Numbered from the stretch's first letter, positions 45,772-56,784 are shown. The stretch: DNA of 64,000 bases from Streptococcus sp. Marseille-Q0941 (GCF_943736975.1 NZ_CALSFO010000002.1:124001-188000); one strand, 5' to 3'. Translations and numbers: made by a program. Notes: a model not told the origin generated them from the letters alone.

Positions 45772-48700
45772 ATGGGAAAAGACTATTGGAATCGCAAAAG
45801 TATCTATAGCATCCGTAAATTTACGGTAGGGACATGCTCGGTACTTATCGGGACATGCTCTGTTTTATTAGGAGCAAATCTAGCTACTGTAAATTCTGTT
45901 TCTGCCGATGAGACACCAGTCGCTGTAGCTACAGAAAATGTGGAGAAAGAAACACCTAAAGACCAAGTTACGGAAGCAAAAGTTTCAGAACAAGCTGTAC
46001 CAACAGAACCTGTTACTAGTGAAGTAGTTGGAACTGAGCATGAAGTAGAGAAAAAAGAAGAAATTCCATCTACTTCCGATAAAAAAGAGATTTCAGCTTC
46101 AGAAAAGCAGGCCCCAGCTCTTACTCAAGACCAATCTGCTCAGACTGAAAAACCTGAGCTTAAACCTGCAACTAATGATGAGGTTAAACAGTTGATTGAG
46201 GATAGAAAAGTAGAATTCAACCAAAACTGGCATTTCAAGCTCAATGCCAATGCTAAAGATGCAGTCAAGCCAGATACCGATGTTTCTAGTTGGAAGAAAT
46301 TAGACCTTCCTCATGACTGGAGTATTTACAATGACTTTGACCATGACTCACCTGCCCAAAACGAAGGTGGCCAACTAAATGGTGGTGACGCATGGTATCG
46401 TAAGACCTTTAAGCTAGACGAGGAAGACCTTAATAAAAATGTTCGCATCACCTTTGATGGTGTTTACATGGATTCTCAGGTTTATGTAAATGGCCAGCTA
46501 GTTGGTCACTATCCAAATGGTTACAACCAATTCTCATATGACATCACTGACTATCTCCATAAAGACGGTCGCGAAAATGTCGTAGCAGTACATGCAATCA
46601 ACAAACAACCAAGTAGCCGTTGGTACTCAGGAAGCGGAATTTACCGTGATGTTACCCTTCAAGTCACAGATAAGGTCCATGCTGAGAAAAATGGAATAAC
46701 GATCTTAACGCCAGACCTTGAAAAACAACAGAAGGGCAAGGTAGATACTCATGTAACAAGTAAGATTGTCAATACTGACGATAAAGATCATGAAATTCTT
46801 GCTGAGTATCAAATCATTGAACGAGGTGGTCAGGCTGTTACTGGATTGGTTCGTACAGCGAGCCGTACCTTGAAAGCACATGAATCAACAAGTTTAAATG
46901 CTATTTTGCAAGTTGACAAACCAAAACTTTGGACAGTCCTCAATGATAAACCGGCCCTTTATGAATTGGTGACTCGTGTCTATCGTGATGGCCAGTTGGT
47001 CGATGCTAAGAAAGATTTGTTTGGTTACCGTTATTACAACTGGACACCAAATGAAGGCTTCTCTTTGAATGGTGAACGCATTAAATTCCACGGGGTTTCT
47101 CTTCACCATGACCATGGAGCTCTAGGAGCTGAAGAAAACTATAAAGCAGAATACCGTCGTCTTAAACAGATGAAGGATATGGGTGTGAACTCTATTCGTA
47201 CAACCCACAACCCAGCTAGTGAGCAGACTTTACAGATTGCTGCTGAGCTTGGTTTGTTGGTCCAAGAAGAAGCCTTTGATACTTGGTATGGTGGTAAGAA
47301 ACAGTATGACTACGGTCGCTTCTTTGACAAAGATGCTACTCACCCAGACGCTAAGAAAGGTGAAAAATGGTCTGATTTTGACCTTCGTACCATGGTTGAA
47401 CGAGGAAAGAACAACCCTGCTATTGTTATGTGGTCTATCGGTAATGAAATCGGTGAAGCAGACGGAAAACCTCGTTCTCTAGCAACAGTTAAACGCTTGG
47501 TTCAAGTTATCAAGGCTGTTGATAAGACACGCTATGTCACTATGGGAGCAGATAAGTTCCGTTTTGGTGATGGTAGTGGTGACCATGAAAAGATTGCCAA
47601 TGAACTTGATGCCGTTGGTTTTAACTACTCAGAAGATAACTACAAGAAACTTCGTGCGAAGCATCCAAATTGGTTGATTTACGGTTCTGAAACTTCCTCA
47701 GCTACTCGTACACGTGGAAGTTATTTCCGTCCAGAACGTGAATTGGTCCACAGCAATCAGGCCTACCGTAATTACGAGCAATCAGACTACGGAAATGACC
47801 GTGTTGGTTGGGGTAAAACAGCTACAGCATCTTGGACTTTTGACCGTGACAATGCAGGTTATGCAGGTCAGTTCATCTGGACAGGTACGGACTATATTGG
47901 TGAACCTACTCCATGGCACAACCAAAACCACACACCGGTTAAAAGCTCTTACTTTGGTATCGTAGATACAGCTGGTATTCCAAAACATGACTACTACTTG
48001 TACCAAAGCCAATGGGTTTCTGCTGAGAAGAAACCAATGGTTCACTTGCTTCCTCATTGGAACTGGGCAAATCCTACTCTAAAAGAGAATGTAGCGGATG
48101 CAGATGGTAATATTCCAGTCCGCGCCTATTCTAATGCTGCAAGTGTAGAACTATTCTTGAATGGTAATACTCTAGGCAAGAAGACATTTACTAAAAAACA
48201 AACAAGTGATGGACGGACTTACCAAGAGGGTGCTAAACCTAATGAACTTTACCTTGAATGGAAGGTTGCTTTTGAAGCTGGTACTTTAGAAGCAGTAGCT
48301 CGTGACGAAGCTGGTAATATCATTGCTCGTGATAAGATTGTGACTGCTGGAGAACCTGCAGGGGTTCGTTTGGTCAAAGAAGAAAATGCTATTGCAGCTG
48401 ACGGAAAAGACCTCACTTATATCTACTACGAAATTGTTGATAGCAAAGGTAACGTAGTTCCAACTGCCAATAACCTTGTTCGCTTCCAGTTACATGGACA
48501 AGGTCAGATTGTCGGTGTGGACAACGGGGAACAAGCTAGCCGTGAACGTTACAAAGAACAAGCAGATGGTTCATGGATTCGCAAAGCCTTTAATGGTAAG
48601 GGTGTTGTGATTGTCAAATCAACGGAGCAAGCCGGTAAATTCACCTTGACTGCCCACTCTGATTTCTTGAAATCTGGTCAAACAACGATCTTCACAGGTA

Positions 48701-51700
48701 AAAAAGACCAAGCAGAAAAAACAGTTTTAGGAACAGAAGTGCCTAAAGTACGTACAGTTATTGGTCAAGAAGCGAAAATGCCTTCAAAAGTAGCATTTAT
48801 TTATAGTGATGGTAGCCGTGCAAAACTTCCAGTAGAATGGTCAGCAGTTAATGTCAACCAATCAGGGATCTTTACTGTTAAAGGTGTGGCAGACGGTCGT
48901 GATGTAGAAGCGCGTGTTGAAGTCTTGGCCCTCGAAACAGAATTACCGGTAGTTAAGAGAATTGCACCAACTACAGATCTAAGTACGGTTGACCCATCTG
49001 TTACCTATGTATTGTCAGATGGTACTGTAGGAAGTTATGATGTTGATAAGTGGGAAGTTGCAGCAGAAGATCAAGCTAAATTGGCTATCCCAGGCTCTCG
49101 TATCCAAGTTAAAGGAATTTCAGGTGATGACCAAATCGATGCGACCTTTGTAGTCGCAGAAGGTCAAGCAGCTACTCCGGTAGTACCGACTGTAACTGTA
49201 GCTGACCAAGCTGTAGAAGGTCTTTCAACTGACCAGCCAGTTCTCTACCATAAACTTGCTTATGGAACTGCTTTACCTGAAGTCAAGGCTTTGGCTGAAA
49301 ATGCGCAAGTGACGGTTATTCAAGCGAACGAAGCAAATGGTATGCGTGCAAGTATTTATGTTCAACCAAATGATGGTGGAGCACTTCAAACCTATGCTAT
49401 CCAATTCTTACAAGAAGCTCCGCAGATTGAACGTTTGAGCCTAGAAGTTGAAAATGCAGCTGCACTGAAAGAAGACCAAACAGTTGGTATCAAGGTATTG
49501 GCTCACTATCAAGATGGTACACAGGCAGAATTGAAGGCTGACAAGGTAAGCTTCTCTACATCAGGTCAAGGAGACGTAGCTGTTCGTAAAGGTATGCTTG
49601 AATTGCATAAACCTGGTCAAGTAACTTTGAAAGCTCAATTTGAAGGAGCAGAAGGTCAGATTGACTTGAACATCCAAGCAAACACTGAAAGTAAAGTTGT
49701 CCAAGCCATTCGTCCAGTTAGTGTCGTGACAGGTTTGAACCAAGAACCAAGTCTACCTGAGACAGTAACTGTAGAGTACGACAAAGGATTTCCAAAAGTT
49801 CACAAGGTGACTTGGCAAGCAGTTGCTAAGGAAGACCTTGCCAAATACCACAGCTTTGATGTTAAAGGTAAAGTAGAAGGAATCGAAAACGAAGCTCATG
49901 CAAAAGTTTCTGTAGAAGGTATCATTGCAGTCGAAGAAGTAACGACAACAACTCCTGTTTCAGAAGCTCCTCAATTGCCAGAAAGTGTTCGCACTTATCA
50001 CTCAAACGACCAAGTATCTTCAGCTAAGGTGACTTGGGATGCTATTGACCCGAGCCAATATGCACAAGAAGGTAGCTTTACAGTGACAGGACATGTGGAA
50101 GGTACTCAACTACCAACCAAACTTCATGTTCGTGTTTCTGCACAGACAGAAACTGGTGCTAACATTTCTGACCAGTGGACAGGTTCTGAGTTGCCACTTG
50201 CCTTTGCATCAGACTCAAATCCAAGTGATTCAGTAGCTAATGTTAATGACAAATTAATCTCATTTAATGACCAACCAGCAAACCGCTGGACAAACTGGAA
50301 ACGTACAAGTGAAGCATCCGTGGGAATTCTCTTTGGTGATTCTGGTATCCTGTCTAAACGTTCTGTTGATAACCTTAACGTAGCTTTCCACGAAGACCAC
50401 GGTGTCGGTGCACCTAAGTCTTATGTGATTGAATACTATGTAGGAAAAGATGTTCCAACAGTTCCTAAGAACCCAAGCTTTGTTGCTAGTGAAGACCACG
50501 TCTTTAACGATGACAATAACTGGAAACAAGTGACAAATCTTAAAGCTCCAGATCAAGTGAGAGCTGGAGAAATGACTCACTTTAGCTTTGATAAAGTCAA
50601 CACCTACGCAGTTCGCATTCGTATGGTTAGACCAGATGGTAAATGGGGTACTTCCATTACAGAAATGCAAATCTTCTCTAAACAAGTAGCTGCAGCTAAG
50701 AAAGCTCAAGCTCAAATCCAAGTAGATGGAAAAGATTTGCCAAACTTTAACCCTGGCTTGACTGACTATTATTTAGAAGCTAAGGAAGATAAAGTACCAA
50801 CTGTAACAGCAAGTGTATCAGATAATGGTATTGCTACAGTGATTCCAAGCGTACATGAAGGTGATCCAGTTCGTGTTGTAGTTAAGGCTGAAAATGGAGA
50901 TATTCTAGGAGAGTACCGTCTACACTTTACAAATGATAAGGACTTGCTAGCAAGTAAACCGCTAGTTGCCGTTAAATCATCACGCTTGGTTGCTAAGGGC
51001 CATGCTCTTGAGCTACCAACGAAAGTGGGCGTTTATTTCACAGGTAAAGATGGCTATGAAGTCAAAGATTTAGCCGTTGAATGGGATGCAGTTCCAGCTG
51101 AAAACTTAGCGAATGCTGGTGAATTTACAGTTCATGGTCGCATTTTGGGAACGGATTTAACTGCTGAAGTAGCGGTACGTGTGACTGATAAACTTGGTGA
51201 AAATCTTTCAAACAACCCAGAATTTGATGACGATAGTAACCGTTCATTTGCTTCGGCAACCAATGATATTGATCCAAATTCTCATGACCGTGTGGACTAT
51301 GTTAACGATGGTTCAGATGATGAAACTCGTCGTTGGACTAACTGGTCTCCAACTCCATCTGATAATCCAGAAGTTTCAGTAGGGGTTATCTTTAGAGAAG
51401 CTGGTAAGATTGTTGAACGTACAGTCGCTGAAGGAAGTATTCGATTCTTCTCAGACGGCGGAACAGACGCACCTTCTAAACTAGTCTTAGAGCGTTATGT
51501 AGGACCAGAATTTGATTCACCAGAGTACTACTCTAACTACCAACCATACGATCCAGAACACCCATTCAACACTCCTTCTAACTGGGAGAAAGTTGAATAC
51601 CGTGCGGATCAAGAGATTCAAGCAGGAACTGATATCCATGTAACCTTTGCTCCAGTTAAAGCTAAGGCTATGAGATGGCGTATGGAGAGAAAACCTGATA

Positions 51701-52584
51701 CCAAGGGTGTAGCTATTACAGAGATGGCCTTTATCGCTCCAAGTGAGGAACCTAAGGATAGTACAGCTGCCAAACTTCTTGTGGATGGTAAAGAGATTGC
51801 TGACTTCTCTGAAGATCGTGTGGATTACCAAGTAACCTACCGTGGAAATCGTCCTAAAGTAACAGTAGAAGCTGGCGAACAAGTTGCAGCAACTGTTGTT
51901 GATAGTGGTGATGATAAACTTCCAGTCTTGATTCATCTTGTTTCAGAAAGTGGTAAACATATTAAGGAATATCGCATTCAATTGACGAAAGCAGATGCTG
52001 AAAGCGCTAAGACAGAACCAGCTGTACACGAAGTTCCAGAGTTCACAGGTGGTGTGAATGGAGAAGAGGCAGCAGTTCACGAAATTCCAGAATACACAGG
52101 AGGCGTGAATGGAGAAGAACCAGCAGTACATGAGGTTCCAGAGTTCACAGGTGGCGTGAATGGAGTTGAAGCAGCAGTTCACGAAGTTCCAGAATACACA
52201 GGCGGTGTGAATGGAGTTGAACCAGCAGTTCATGAAGTTCCAGAATACACTGGAGGCGTGAATGCAGTCGAAGCAGCTGTCAATGATGTCCCAGAGTATA
52301 AAGGTGGAGCTAATGCAGTCTTTGCAGCAGTTAACGATGTACCGGAATACACAGGTGGTGTAAACGGAGCTGAAGCAGCTGTCAATGATGTCCCAGAGTA
52401 CAAAGAGAATCAATCTCTTGTAACACTCGCTATGTCACAAGACAAGACTTATCAGGCGCCTGCAAGTCGTCAAAATATTCTCCCAGAAACAGGTACGAAG
52501 GAAAATACTACTCTTGCAACAGCAGGTGTTATGGGAATGCTCCTAGGTTTGTTTGCAATGGGAAAGAAAAAAGACGAAGAATAA
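45772..52584 (+). CDS. bgaA: Giant cell-wall-anchored beta-galactosidase (BgaA-like)
   Basis: A 2270-residue surface enzyme that releases terminal beta-1,4-galactose from host glycans. It has a YSIRKFTVGTCSVLIG signal and an acidic linker to about residue 135, then GH2 sugar-binding, sandwich and TIM-barrel domains. The acid/base is Glu559 in SIGNEIGE and the nucleophile Glu640 in YGSETSS. A long C-terminal part with Ig-like and carbohydrate-binding-like modules follows. Eight 17-residue repeats precede the sortase motif LPETG, a membrane span and KKKDEE. The pneumococcal protein is slightly shorter as I recall. It is a single-gene unit with a cre site and a strong terminator. Confidence 0.93.
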   Translation: MGKDYWNRKSIYSIRKFTVGTCSVLIGTCSVLLGANLATVNSVSADETPVAVATENVEKETPKDQVTEAKVSEQAVPTEPVTSEVVGTEHEVEKKEEIPSTSDKKEISASEKQAPALTQDQSAQTEKPELKPATNDEVKQLIEDRKVEFNQNWHFKLNANAKDAVKPDTDVSSWKKLDLPHDWSIYNDFDHDSPAQNEGGQLNGGDAWYRKTFKLDEEDLNKNVRITFDGVYMDSQVYVNGQLVGHYPNGYNQFSYDITDYLHKDGRENVVAVHAINKQPSSRWYSGSGIYRDVTLQVTDKVHAEKNGITILTPDLEKQQKGKVDTHVTSKIVNTDDKDHEILAEYQIIERGGQAVTGLVRTASRTLKAHESTSLNAILQVDKPKLWTVLNDKPALYELVTRVYRDGQLVDAKKDLFGYRYYNWTPNEGFSLNGERIKFHGVSLHHDHGALGAEENYKAEYRRLKQMKDMGVNSIRTTHNPASEQTLQIAAELGLLVQEEAFDTWYGGKKQYDYGRFFDKDATHPDAKKGEKWSDFDLRTMVERGKNNPAIVMWSIGNEIGEADGKPRSLATVKRLVQVIKAVDKTRYVTMGADKFRFGDGSGDHEKIANELDAVGFNYSEDNYKKLRAKHPNWLIYGSETSSATRTRGSYFRPERELVHSNQAYRNYEQSDYGNDRVGWGKTATASWTFDRDNAGYAGQFIWTGTDYIGEPTPWHNQNHTPVKSSYFGIVDTAGIPKHDYYLYQSQWVSAEKKPMVHLLPHWNWANPTLKENVADADGNIPVRAYSNAASVELFLNGNTLGKKTFTKKQTSDGRTYQEGAKPNELYLEWKVAFEAGTLEAVARDEAGNIIARDKIVTAGEPAGVRLVKEENAIAADGKDLTYIYYEIVDSKGNVVPTANNLVRFQLHGQGQIVGVDNGEQASRERYKEQADGSWIRKAFNGKGVVIVKSTEQAGKFTLTAHSDFLKSGQTTIFTGKKDQAEKTVLGTEVPKVRTVIGQEAKMPSKVAFIYSDGSRAKLPVEWSAVNVNQSGIFTVKGVADGRDVEARVEVLALETELPVVKRIAPTTDLSTVDPSVTYVLSDGTVGSYDVDKWEVAAEDQAKLAIPGSRIQVKGISGDDQIDATFVVAEGQAATPVVPTVTVADQAVEGLSTDQPVLYHKLAYGTALPEVKALAENAQVTVIQANEANGMRASIYVQPNDGGALQTYAIQFLQEAPQIERLSLEVENAAALKEDQTVGIKVLAHYQDGTQAELKADKVSFSTSGQGDVAVRKGMLELHKPGQVTLKAQFEGAEGQIDLNIQANTESKVVQAIRPVSVVTGLNQEPSLPETVTVEYDKGFPKVHKVTWQAVAKEDLAKYHSFDVKGKVEGIENEAHAKVSVEGIIAVEEVTTTTPVSEAPQLPESVRTYHSNDQVSSAKVTWDAIDPSQYAQEGSFTVTGHVEGTQLPTKLHVRVSAQTETGANISDQWTGSELPLAFASDSNPSDSVANVNDKLISFNDQPANRWTNWKRTSEASVGILFGDSGILSKRSVDNLNVAFHEDHGVGAPKSYVIEYYVGKDVPTVPKNPSFVASEDHVFNDDNNWKQVTNLKAPDQVRAGEMTHFSFDKVNTYAVRIRMVRPDGKWGTSITEMQIFSKQVAAAKKAQAQIQVDGKDLPNFNPGLTDYYLEAKEDKVPTVTASVSDNGIATVIPSVHEGDPVRVVVKAENGDILGEYRLHFTNDKDLLASKPLVAVKSSRLVAKGHALELPTKVGVYFTGKDGYEVKDLAVEWDAVPAENLANAGEFTVHGRILGTDLTAEVAVRVTDKLGENLSNNPEFDDDSNRSFASATNDIDPNSHDRVDYVNDGSDDETRRWTNWSPTPSDNPEVSVGVIFREAGKIVERTVAEGSIRFFSDGGTDAPSKLVLERYVGPEFDSPEYYSNYQPYDPEHPFNTPSNWEKVEYRADQEIQAGTDIHVTFAPVKAKAMRWRMERKPDTKGVAITEMAFIAPSEEPKDSTAAKLLVDGKEIADFSEDRVDYQVTYRGNRPKVTVEAGEQVAATVVDSGDDKLPVLIHLVSESGKHIKEYRIQLTKADAESAKTEPAVHEVPEFTGGVNGEEAAVHEIPEYTGGVNGEEPAVHEVPEFTGGVNGVEAAVHEVPEYTGGVNGVEPAVHEVPEYTGGVNAVEAAVNDVPEYKGGANAVFAAVNDVPEYTGGVNGAEAAVNDVPEYKENQSLVTLAMSQDKTYQAPASRQNILPETGTKENTTLATAGVMGMLLGLFAMGKKKDEE
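52021..52404 (+). repeat. 51-bp tandem repeats near the C-terminus of the beta-galactosidase
   Basis: Eight units of 17 codons with the pattern AVHEVPEYTGGVNGVEA, the later ones drifting to AVNDVPEYKGG. They form a wall-spanning stalk just before LPETG and are a likely site of length variation between strains. Confidence 0.85.
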
Positions 52585-52640
52585 AATAAACTGACATTAT
52601 TTAGATTATAGAGATTGGACTAACAATCCAAACTCATCTA

Positions 52641-52695
52641 AAAAAGTGGACAAACTAGTTGTGAGAAAAAGAACTAGACCTTGTCCGCTTTTTTA
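52641..52695 (+). terminator. bgaA terminator
   Basis: AAAAGTGGACAA pairs with TTGTCCGCTTTT, with an inner ACTAGT/ACTAG contact, followed by a T-run. Confidence 0.88.
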
Positions 52696-52776
52696 ATACT
52701 TCTTCGTATCAAAACAGACTTAAGAAAAGATGTTACAGTTGATGAACGACTTTCCATATCACAAAAAACAATTAAG

Positions 52777-52798
52777 AAAGCCCTTTGTGGCTTTTTTA
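52777..52798 (+). terminator. Second hairpin terminator before murD
   Basis: AAAGCC and GGCTTT flank a CTTTGT loop and run into TTTT, about 50 nt before the murD ATG. Confidence 0.6.
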
Positions 52799-52846
52799 TT
52801 TTCATAAAAATGGTAAAATAGTAAGAGTAGAAATGGAGTTCTAGAT

Positions 52847-54199
52847 ATGAAACGAATTGATCAATTTGAAAATAAGAAAGTATTAGTCCTTGGTTTAGCC
52901 AAATCTGGTGAGTCGGCAGCTCGTCTTTTGGACAAGCTAGGTGCTATCGTTACGGTTAATGATGGCAAGCCTTTTGAGGAAAATCCAGCAGCTCAAAGCC
53001 TTTTGGAAGAAGGTATCAAGGTTGTCACTGGTGGACATCCTTTGGAATTGTTAGATGAAGATTTTGCCCTCATGGTAAAAAATCCAGGAATTCCTTATAG
53101 CAATCCTATGATTGAAAAAGCCCTAGAAAAAGGCATTCCAGTATTGACAGAGGTTGAGCTAGCTTACTTGATCTCAGAAGCACCAATTATCGGTATTACA
53201 GGTTCTAATGGTAAGACTACGACTACAACTATGATTGGAGAAGTTCTGACTGCTGCGGGGCAAAATGGACTTTTGTCTGGAAATATCGGTTATCCTGCTA
53301 GTCAAGTTGCTCAAACAGCAACTAATAAGGATACCCTTGTTATGGAACTTTCTTCTTTCCAATTGATGGGAATCCGAGAATTCCATCCAGAGATTGCTGT
53401 CATTACCAACTTGATTCCATCTCATATTGACTATCATGGTTCTTTTGAGTCCTATGTGGAGGCTAAGTGGAATATTCAGAACAATATGACAGAGTCAGAT
53501 TATCTAGTTTTGAACTTTAATCAAGAATTAGCTAAGGACCTTGCGACAAAGACAAATGCGACTGTAGTTCCATTCTCAACACTTGAAAAGGTTGACGGAG
53601 CCTATCTTGAAGATGGTCTTCTCTACTTCCGTGGTGAAAAGGTCATGGCAGCTGATGAGATTGGTGTTCCAGGTAGCCACAATGTGGAAAATGCTCTTGC
53701 AACTATTGCCGTTGCTAAACTTCGTGGTGTTGACAATGAAACCATCAAAGAAATCTTGTCAGCCTTTGGTGGTGTTAAGCACCGTCTCCAATTTGTAGAC
53801 CAAATCAATGGAGTAAAATTCTACAACGATAGCAAGTCGACCAATATCTTGGCAACTCAAAAAGCCTTGTCTGGATTTGACAATAGCAAGGTTATCTTGA
53901 TTGCAGGTGGTTTAGACCGTGGCAATGAGTTTGACGAATTGGTACCAGACATTACTGGACTTAAGAAAATGGTCATCCTTGGTCAGTCTGCAGGGCGTGT
54001 GAAACGTGCGGCGGATAAGGCTGGTGTTGCTTATGTCGATGCGACAGATATTGCTGATGCAACTCGCAAGGCCTATGAACTTGCAGAAGAGGGGGATGTC
54101 GTTCTCCTCAGTCCTGCTAACGCAAGTTGGGATATGTATGCCAACTTTGAAGTGCGTGGAGATCTTTTCATCAACACTGTGGCGGAGTTAAAGGGATAA
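52847..54199 (+). CDS. murD: UDP-N-acetylmuramoylalanine-D-glutamate ligase
   Basis: A 450-residue cytoplasmic ligase adding D-Glu to UDP-MurNAc-L-Ala. The N-terminal Rossmann domain has [13 protein letters not shown]. The central ATPase domain has the P-loop [12 protein letters not shown], followed by SSFQL, and the C-terminal domain has [14 protein letters not shown] and [10 protein letters not shown]. It starts the murD-murG-divIB division cluster, with murG beginning 1 nt after its stop. Confidence 0.95.
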   Translation: MKRIDQFENKKVLVLGLAKSGESAARLLDKLGAIVTVNDGKPFEENPAAQSLLEEGIKVVTGGHPLELLDEDFALMVKNPGIPYSNPMIEKALEKGIPVLTEVELAYLISEAPIIGITGSNGKTTTTTMIGEVLTAAGQNGLLSGNIGYPASQVAQTATNKDTLVMELSSFQLMGIREFHPEIAVITNLIPSHIDYHGSFESYVEAKWNIQNNMTESDYLVLNFNQELAKDLATKTNATVVPFSTLEKVDGAYLEDGLLYFRGEKVMAADEIGVPGSHNVENALATIAVAKLRGVDNETIKEILSAFGGVKHRLQFVDQINGVKFYNDSKSTNILATQKALSGFDNSKVILIAGGLDRGNEFDELVPDITGLKKMVILGQSAGRVKRAADKAGVAYVDATDIADATRKAYELAEEGDVVLLSPANASWDMYANFEVRGDLFINTVAELKG

Positions 54200-54200
54200 T

Positions 54201-55259
54201 ATGAAAAAAATAGTCTTTACAGGTGGGGGAACGGTTGGACACGTCACCCTCAACCTTTTGTTAATGCCCAAGTTCATCGAAGATGGCTGGGAAGTCCACT
54301 ATATTGGTGATAAACATGGGATTGAGCATCATGAAATTCTCAAATCAGGTTTAGATGTTACCTTCCATTCGATTGCAACAGGGAAATTGCGTCGTTATTT
54401 CTCATGGCAAAATATGGTTGACGTCTTTAAGGTTGCTTTTGGAATTCTACAATCGCTTTTTATCATGCTTCGAATTCGTCCCCAAGCCCTCTTTTCTAAG
54501 GGTGGATTTGTATCTGTTCCGCCTGTTATCGCAGCGCGACTATGCAGAGTACCAGTCTTTATCCACGAGTCTGACCTCTCCATGGGCTTGGCCAATAAAA
54601 TTGCCTATAAGTTTGCGACTAAGATGTACTCTACTTTCGAGCAAGCGTCTAGTCTCACTAAGGTAGAACATGTAGGAGCTGTGACCAAGGTTTCTGGTCC
54701 AGTTATGGAAGAACCTGAAGAAATGATGGATATCCGAACTTCTTTCAACGACAAGTTACCAACTCTTCTTTTCGTCGGAGGTTCTGCTGGGGCGCGTGTC
54801 TTTAACCAATTAGTTACAGATCACAAGGAAGAGTTAACTAGTCGCTACAATATCATCAATCTGACAGGTGATGCTAGTTTAAATGAATTAAGTACGAATC
54901 TTTATCGAGTTGATTATGTGACGGAACTCTATCAACCTCTCATGAATATGGCTGATGTGGTCATCACTCGTGGTGGTGCTAATACCATCTTTGAACTCCT
55001 TGCTATGGCTAAATTGCACGTTATTGTGCCACTGGGCCGCGAAGCCAGTCGTGGAGACCAGATTGAAAATGCAACCTATTTTGTGAAGAAAGGCTATGCG
55101 GAGGAGGTGCAAGAGAGTGATTTGACTTTGTCAACTTTAGAAGAAAAAGTAAATCAACTCTTGACCAATAAAGAGATTTACCAAAACACGATGAAGGGTT
55201 CTCAGGAATTAAAATCTGTGGCAGATTTTTATGAGCTACTCAAAAAAGATTTATCATAA
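54201..55259 (+). CDS. murG: MurG transferase (lipid II synthesis)
   Basis: A 352-residue peripheral membrane glycosyltransferase that adds GlcNAc to lipid I. The N-terminal loop appears as GGGTVGHV, where the commoner family sequence is GGTGGHV. Pneumococcal MurG has the same variant as far as I remember. The acceptor-side segment [12 protein letters not shown] and the donor-binding [14 protein letters not shown] with the following [11 protein letters not shown] are intact. It lies between murD (1 nt) and divIB (9 nt). Confidence 0.95.
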   Translation: MKKIVFTGGGTVGHVTLNLLLMPKFIEDGWEVHYIGDKHGIEHHEILKSGLDVTFHSIATGKLRRYFSWQNMVDVFKVAFGILQSLFIMLRIRPQALFSKGGFVSVPPVIAARLCRVPVFIHESDLSMGLANKIAYKFATKMYSTFEQASSLTKVEHVGAVTKVSGPVMEEPEEMMDIRTSFNDKLPTLLFVGGSAGARVFNQLVTDHKEELTSRYNIINLTGDASLNELSTNLYRVDYVTELYQPLMNMADVVITRGGANTIFELLAMAKLHVIVPLGREASRGDQIENATYFVKKGYAEEVQESDLTLSTLEEKVNQLLTNKEIYQNTMKGSQELKSVADFYELLKKDLS

Positions 55260-55268
55260 GGAAAATTG

Positions 55269-56543
55269 ATGTCAAAGGATAAGAAACAAGAGCCAACTCA
55301 AGGCAAGGAATTGTCAGAGTGGCAAAAACGAAATCAAGAATATCTTCAAAAGAAAGCTGAAGAAGAAGCAAAACGCGCTGAAGAAGAAGTTCGTGAAAAA
55401 GAAGAACAAGTATCGGAGTCTTCTGAGAGTGATCAGGAATTGTCAGAATGGCAAAAACAAAACCACGAGTATTTGAGCAAAAGAACGGAAGAGAACTCTA
55501 CGAGTTCTGAAAAAGTGGATGAAGAATCTGATGAAACGGAAGAGAAGGATTCGATCTCAAGTGATGAGACTCCAAATCAAGAGGAGGATGTAGAGGAAAC
55601 GAAGACTCCTCAAGAAGACTTGGAGAATCCGGAACAGGTAGAGGATGAAAAGGTTGACACAGAGCCTAAGAAGGAAAAAAAGGTAAAAGCCAAGAATAAG
55701 GCTCCTAAACCTCCCATTCCTTCAATACATATCTGGAGAGCGGTTACGATACTCGTTCCTAGCTTTATCATCTTTTTTTTGTCTATTTATCTTCTAAGCC
55801 CTCTGGCCACTATGAAACATATTGAAGTTACAGGGACGGTTCAGACAAGTGCTGACAAGGTCAAAGAAGCTTCTGGCATTCGTGACAGTGATTATACGAT
55901 TAGCTTGTTCTTGAATAAAGATAAGTATGCTGACAAGGTCAAATCGAATCACTGGATTGAATCTGCTAAGATCACGTATCAATTCCCAGTTCACTTCACT
56001 ATTGAAGTGAAAGAATTTGAAATTGTAGCCTACTCTGTTTCTGGAGATAGCCATTATCCAATCTTATCTAGTGGAAGCGTTGAATCAACAGCTGTTAATG
56101 CGGATAATTTACCTGAGAAATATATATCTGTTTTATTTAACGATGAGGAACAGATCAAAAGCTTGATTTCTCAGTTAAATGATGTTAGCCCAGAAATTAA
56201 GCAAGAGATTGAGAAGATTGAATTGGCACCAAGTAAAGTAACCAGTGATCTTTTAAAGATTACCATGTATGATACAGATGAAATTTTGGTGCCCTTATCA
56301 GAGCTAGGGAAGAAATTACCCTACTATAGTAAGATAAAACCGCAGTTAACAGTGCCTAGTGGTATTGACATGGAGGTTGGTATCTATAGCTATAGTCTAG
56401 TGGATAAGGCTCTGGATGACGAAAGAATCAAAGCCAAGGAAGAGGAAAAGAAAAAACAGGAAGAAGAGAAGAAAAAACAAACGGAGCAACAAGGAAGTCA
56501 GGGTCAAACGACACAAACCACTCAAACGACACAGAGTCACTAA
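55269..56543 (+). CDS. divIB: Cell division protein DivIB (FtsQ)
   Basis: A 424-residue bitopic protein of the divisome. The cytoplasmic part (to about residue 155) is highly charged and contains a duplicated ELSEWQKxNxEYLxK segment. One membrane span lies around residues 160-180. Outside come the POTRA domain, starting MKHIEVTG, the beta domain and a Lys/Gln/Thr-rich tail. I chose ATG 55269 over the TTG three bases upstream. The glycine-to-charged composition of the N-terminus is usual for streptococcal DivIB. Confidence 0.93.
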   Translation: MSKDKKQEPTQGKELSEWQKRNQEYLQKKAEEEAKRAEEEVREKEEQVSESSESDQELSEWQKQNHEYLSKRTEENSTSSEKVDEESDETEEKDSISSDETPNQEEDVEETKTPQEDLENPEQVEDEKVDTEPKKEKKVKAKNKAPKPPIPSIHIWRAVTILVPSFIIFFLSIYLLSPLATMKHIEVTGTVQTSADKVKEASGIRDSDYTISLFLNKDKYADKVKSNHWIESAKITYQFPVHFTIEVKEFEIVAYSVSGDSHYPILSSGSVESTAVNADNLPEKYISVLFNDEEQIKSLISQLNDVSPEIKQEIEKIELAPSKVTSDLLKITMYDTDEILVPLSELGKKLPYYSKIKPQLTVPSGIDMEVGIYSYSLVDKALDDERIKAKEEEKKKQEEEKKKQTEQQGSQGQTTQTTQTTQSH

Positions 56544-56611
56544 GCTTCAAATGATTTTACTTAGTTCGATGCTTGCTCCCCTTGTTGACGAACTCAGTTA
56601 CTTGTTTTTAC

Positions 56612-56640
56612 TTGACAAGACCCACTTTAAATAATAGAAT
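56612..56640 (+). promoter_or_regulatory. pyrF-pyrE promoter
   Basis: TTGACA (56612-56617), 17 nt, then TAGAAT (56635-56640), one mismatch from consensus overall. The transcript starts near 56647, just before the attenuator. Confidence 0.85.
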
Positions 56641-56658
56641 AGTAAAAAACCTTTAAAG

Positions 56659-56747
56659 CAGTCCAGAGAGGCAGCCAAGGTTAGACGGTGAAAGGGTGTA
56701 TTCTACCCATTTTTCGTGGAACCTTGCTGTGGGCAGGTTCCTTTTTT
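56659..56747 (+). promoter_or_regulatory. PyrR-dependent attenuator upstream of pyrF
   Basis: AGTCCAGAGAGGC at 56660-56672 is the PyrR binding-loop consensus, followed by CCAAGGTT. That segment can pair with AACCTTG at 56720-56726 as an antiterminator. The competing terminator is GGAACCT (56718-56724) with AGGTTCC (56735-56741) and six T. When UMP is plentiful, PyrR would stabilise the binding loop and permit termination. This is a textbook pyr attenuator layout. Confidence 0.88.
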
Positions 56748-56784
56748 CATGCTCTCTAGCTCACAAAGGTAAAAGGAGAAAAGT

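Noticed and set aside
50260-52413. Long minus-strand open frames inside the beta-galactosidase gene (for example 51943-52413 and 50260-50721)
   Set aside because: They mirror the repeats and codon bias of the + strand gene, have no ribosome sites or recognisable domains, and lie wholly inside a real gene.
54201-54250. MurG glycine-loop change (GGGTVGHV) taken as a defect
   Set aside because: I recall the same variant in pneumococcal MurG, so it is a lineage trait.
56563-56594. AGTTCG/CGAACT dyad after divIB considered as a terminator
   Set aside because: The stem is short with a 20-nt loop and no T-run; a true divIB terminator is not evident.
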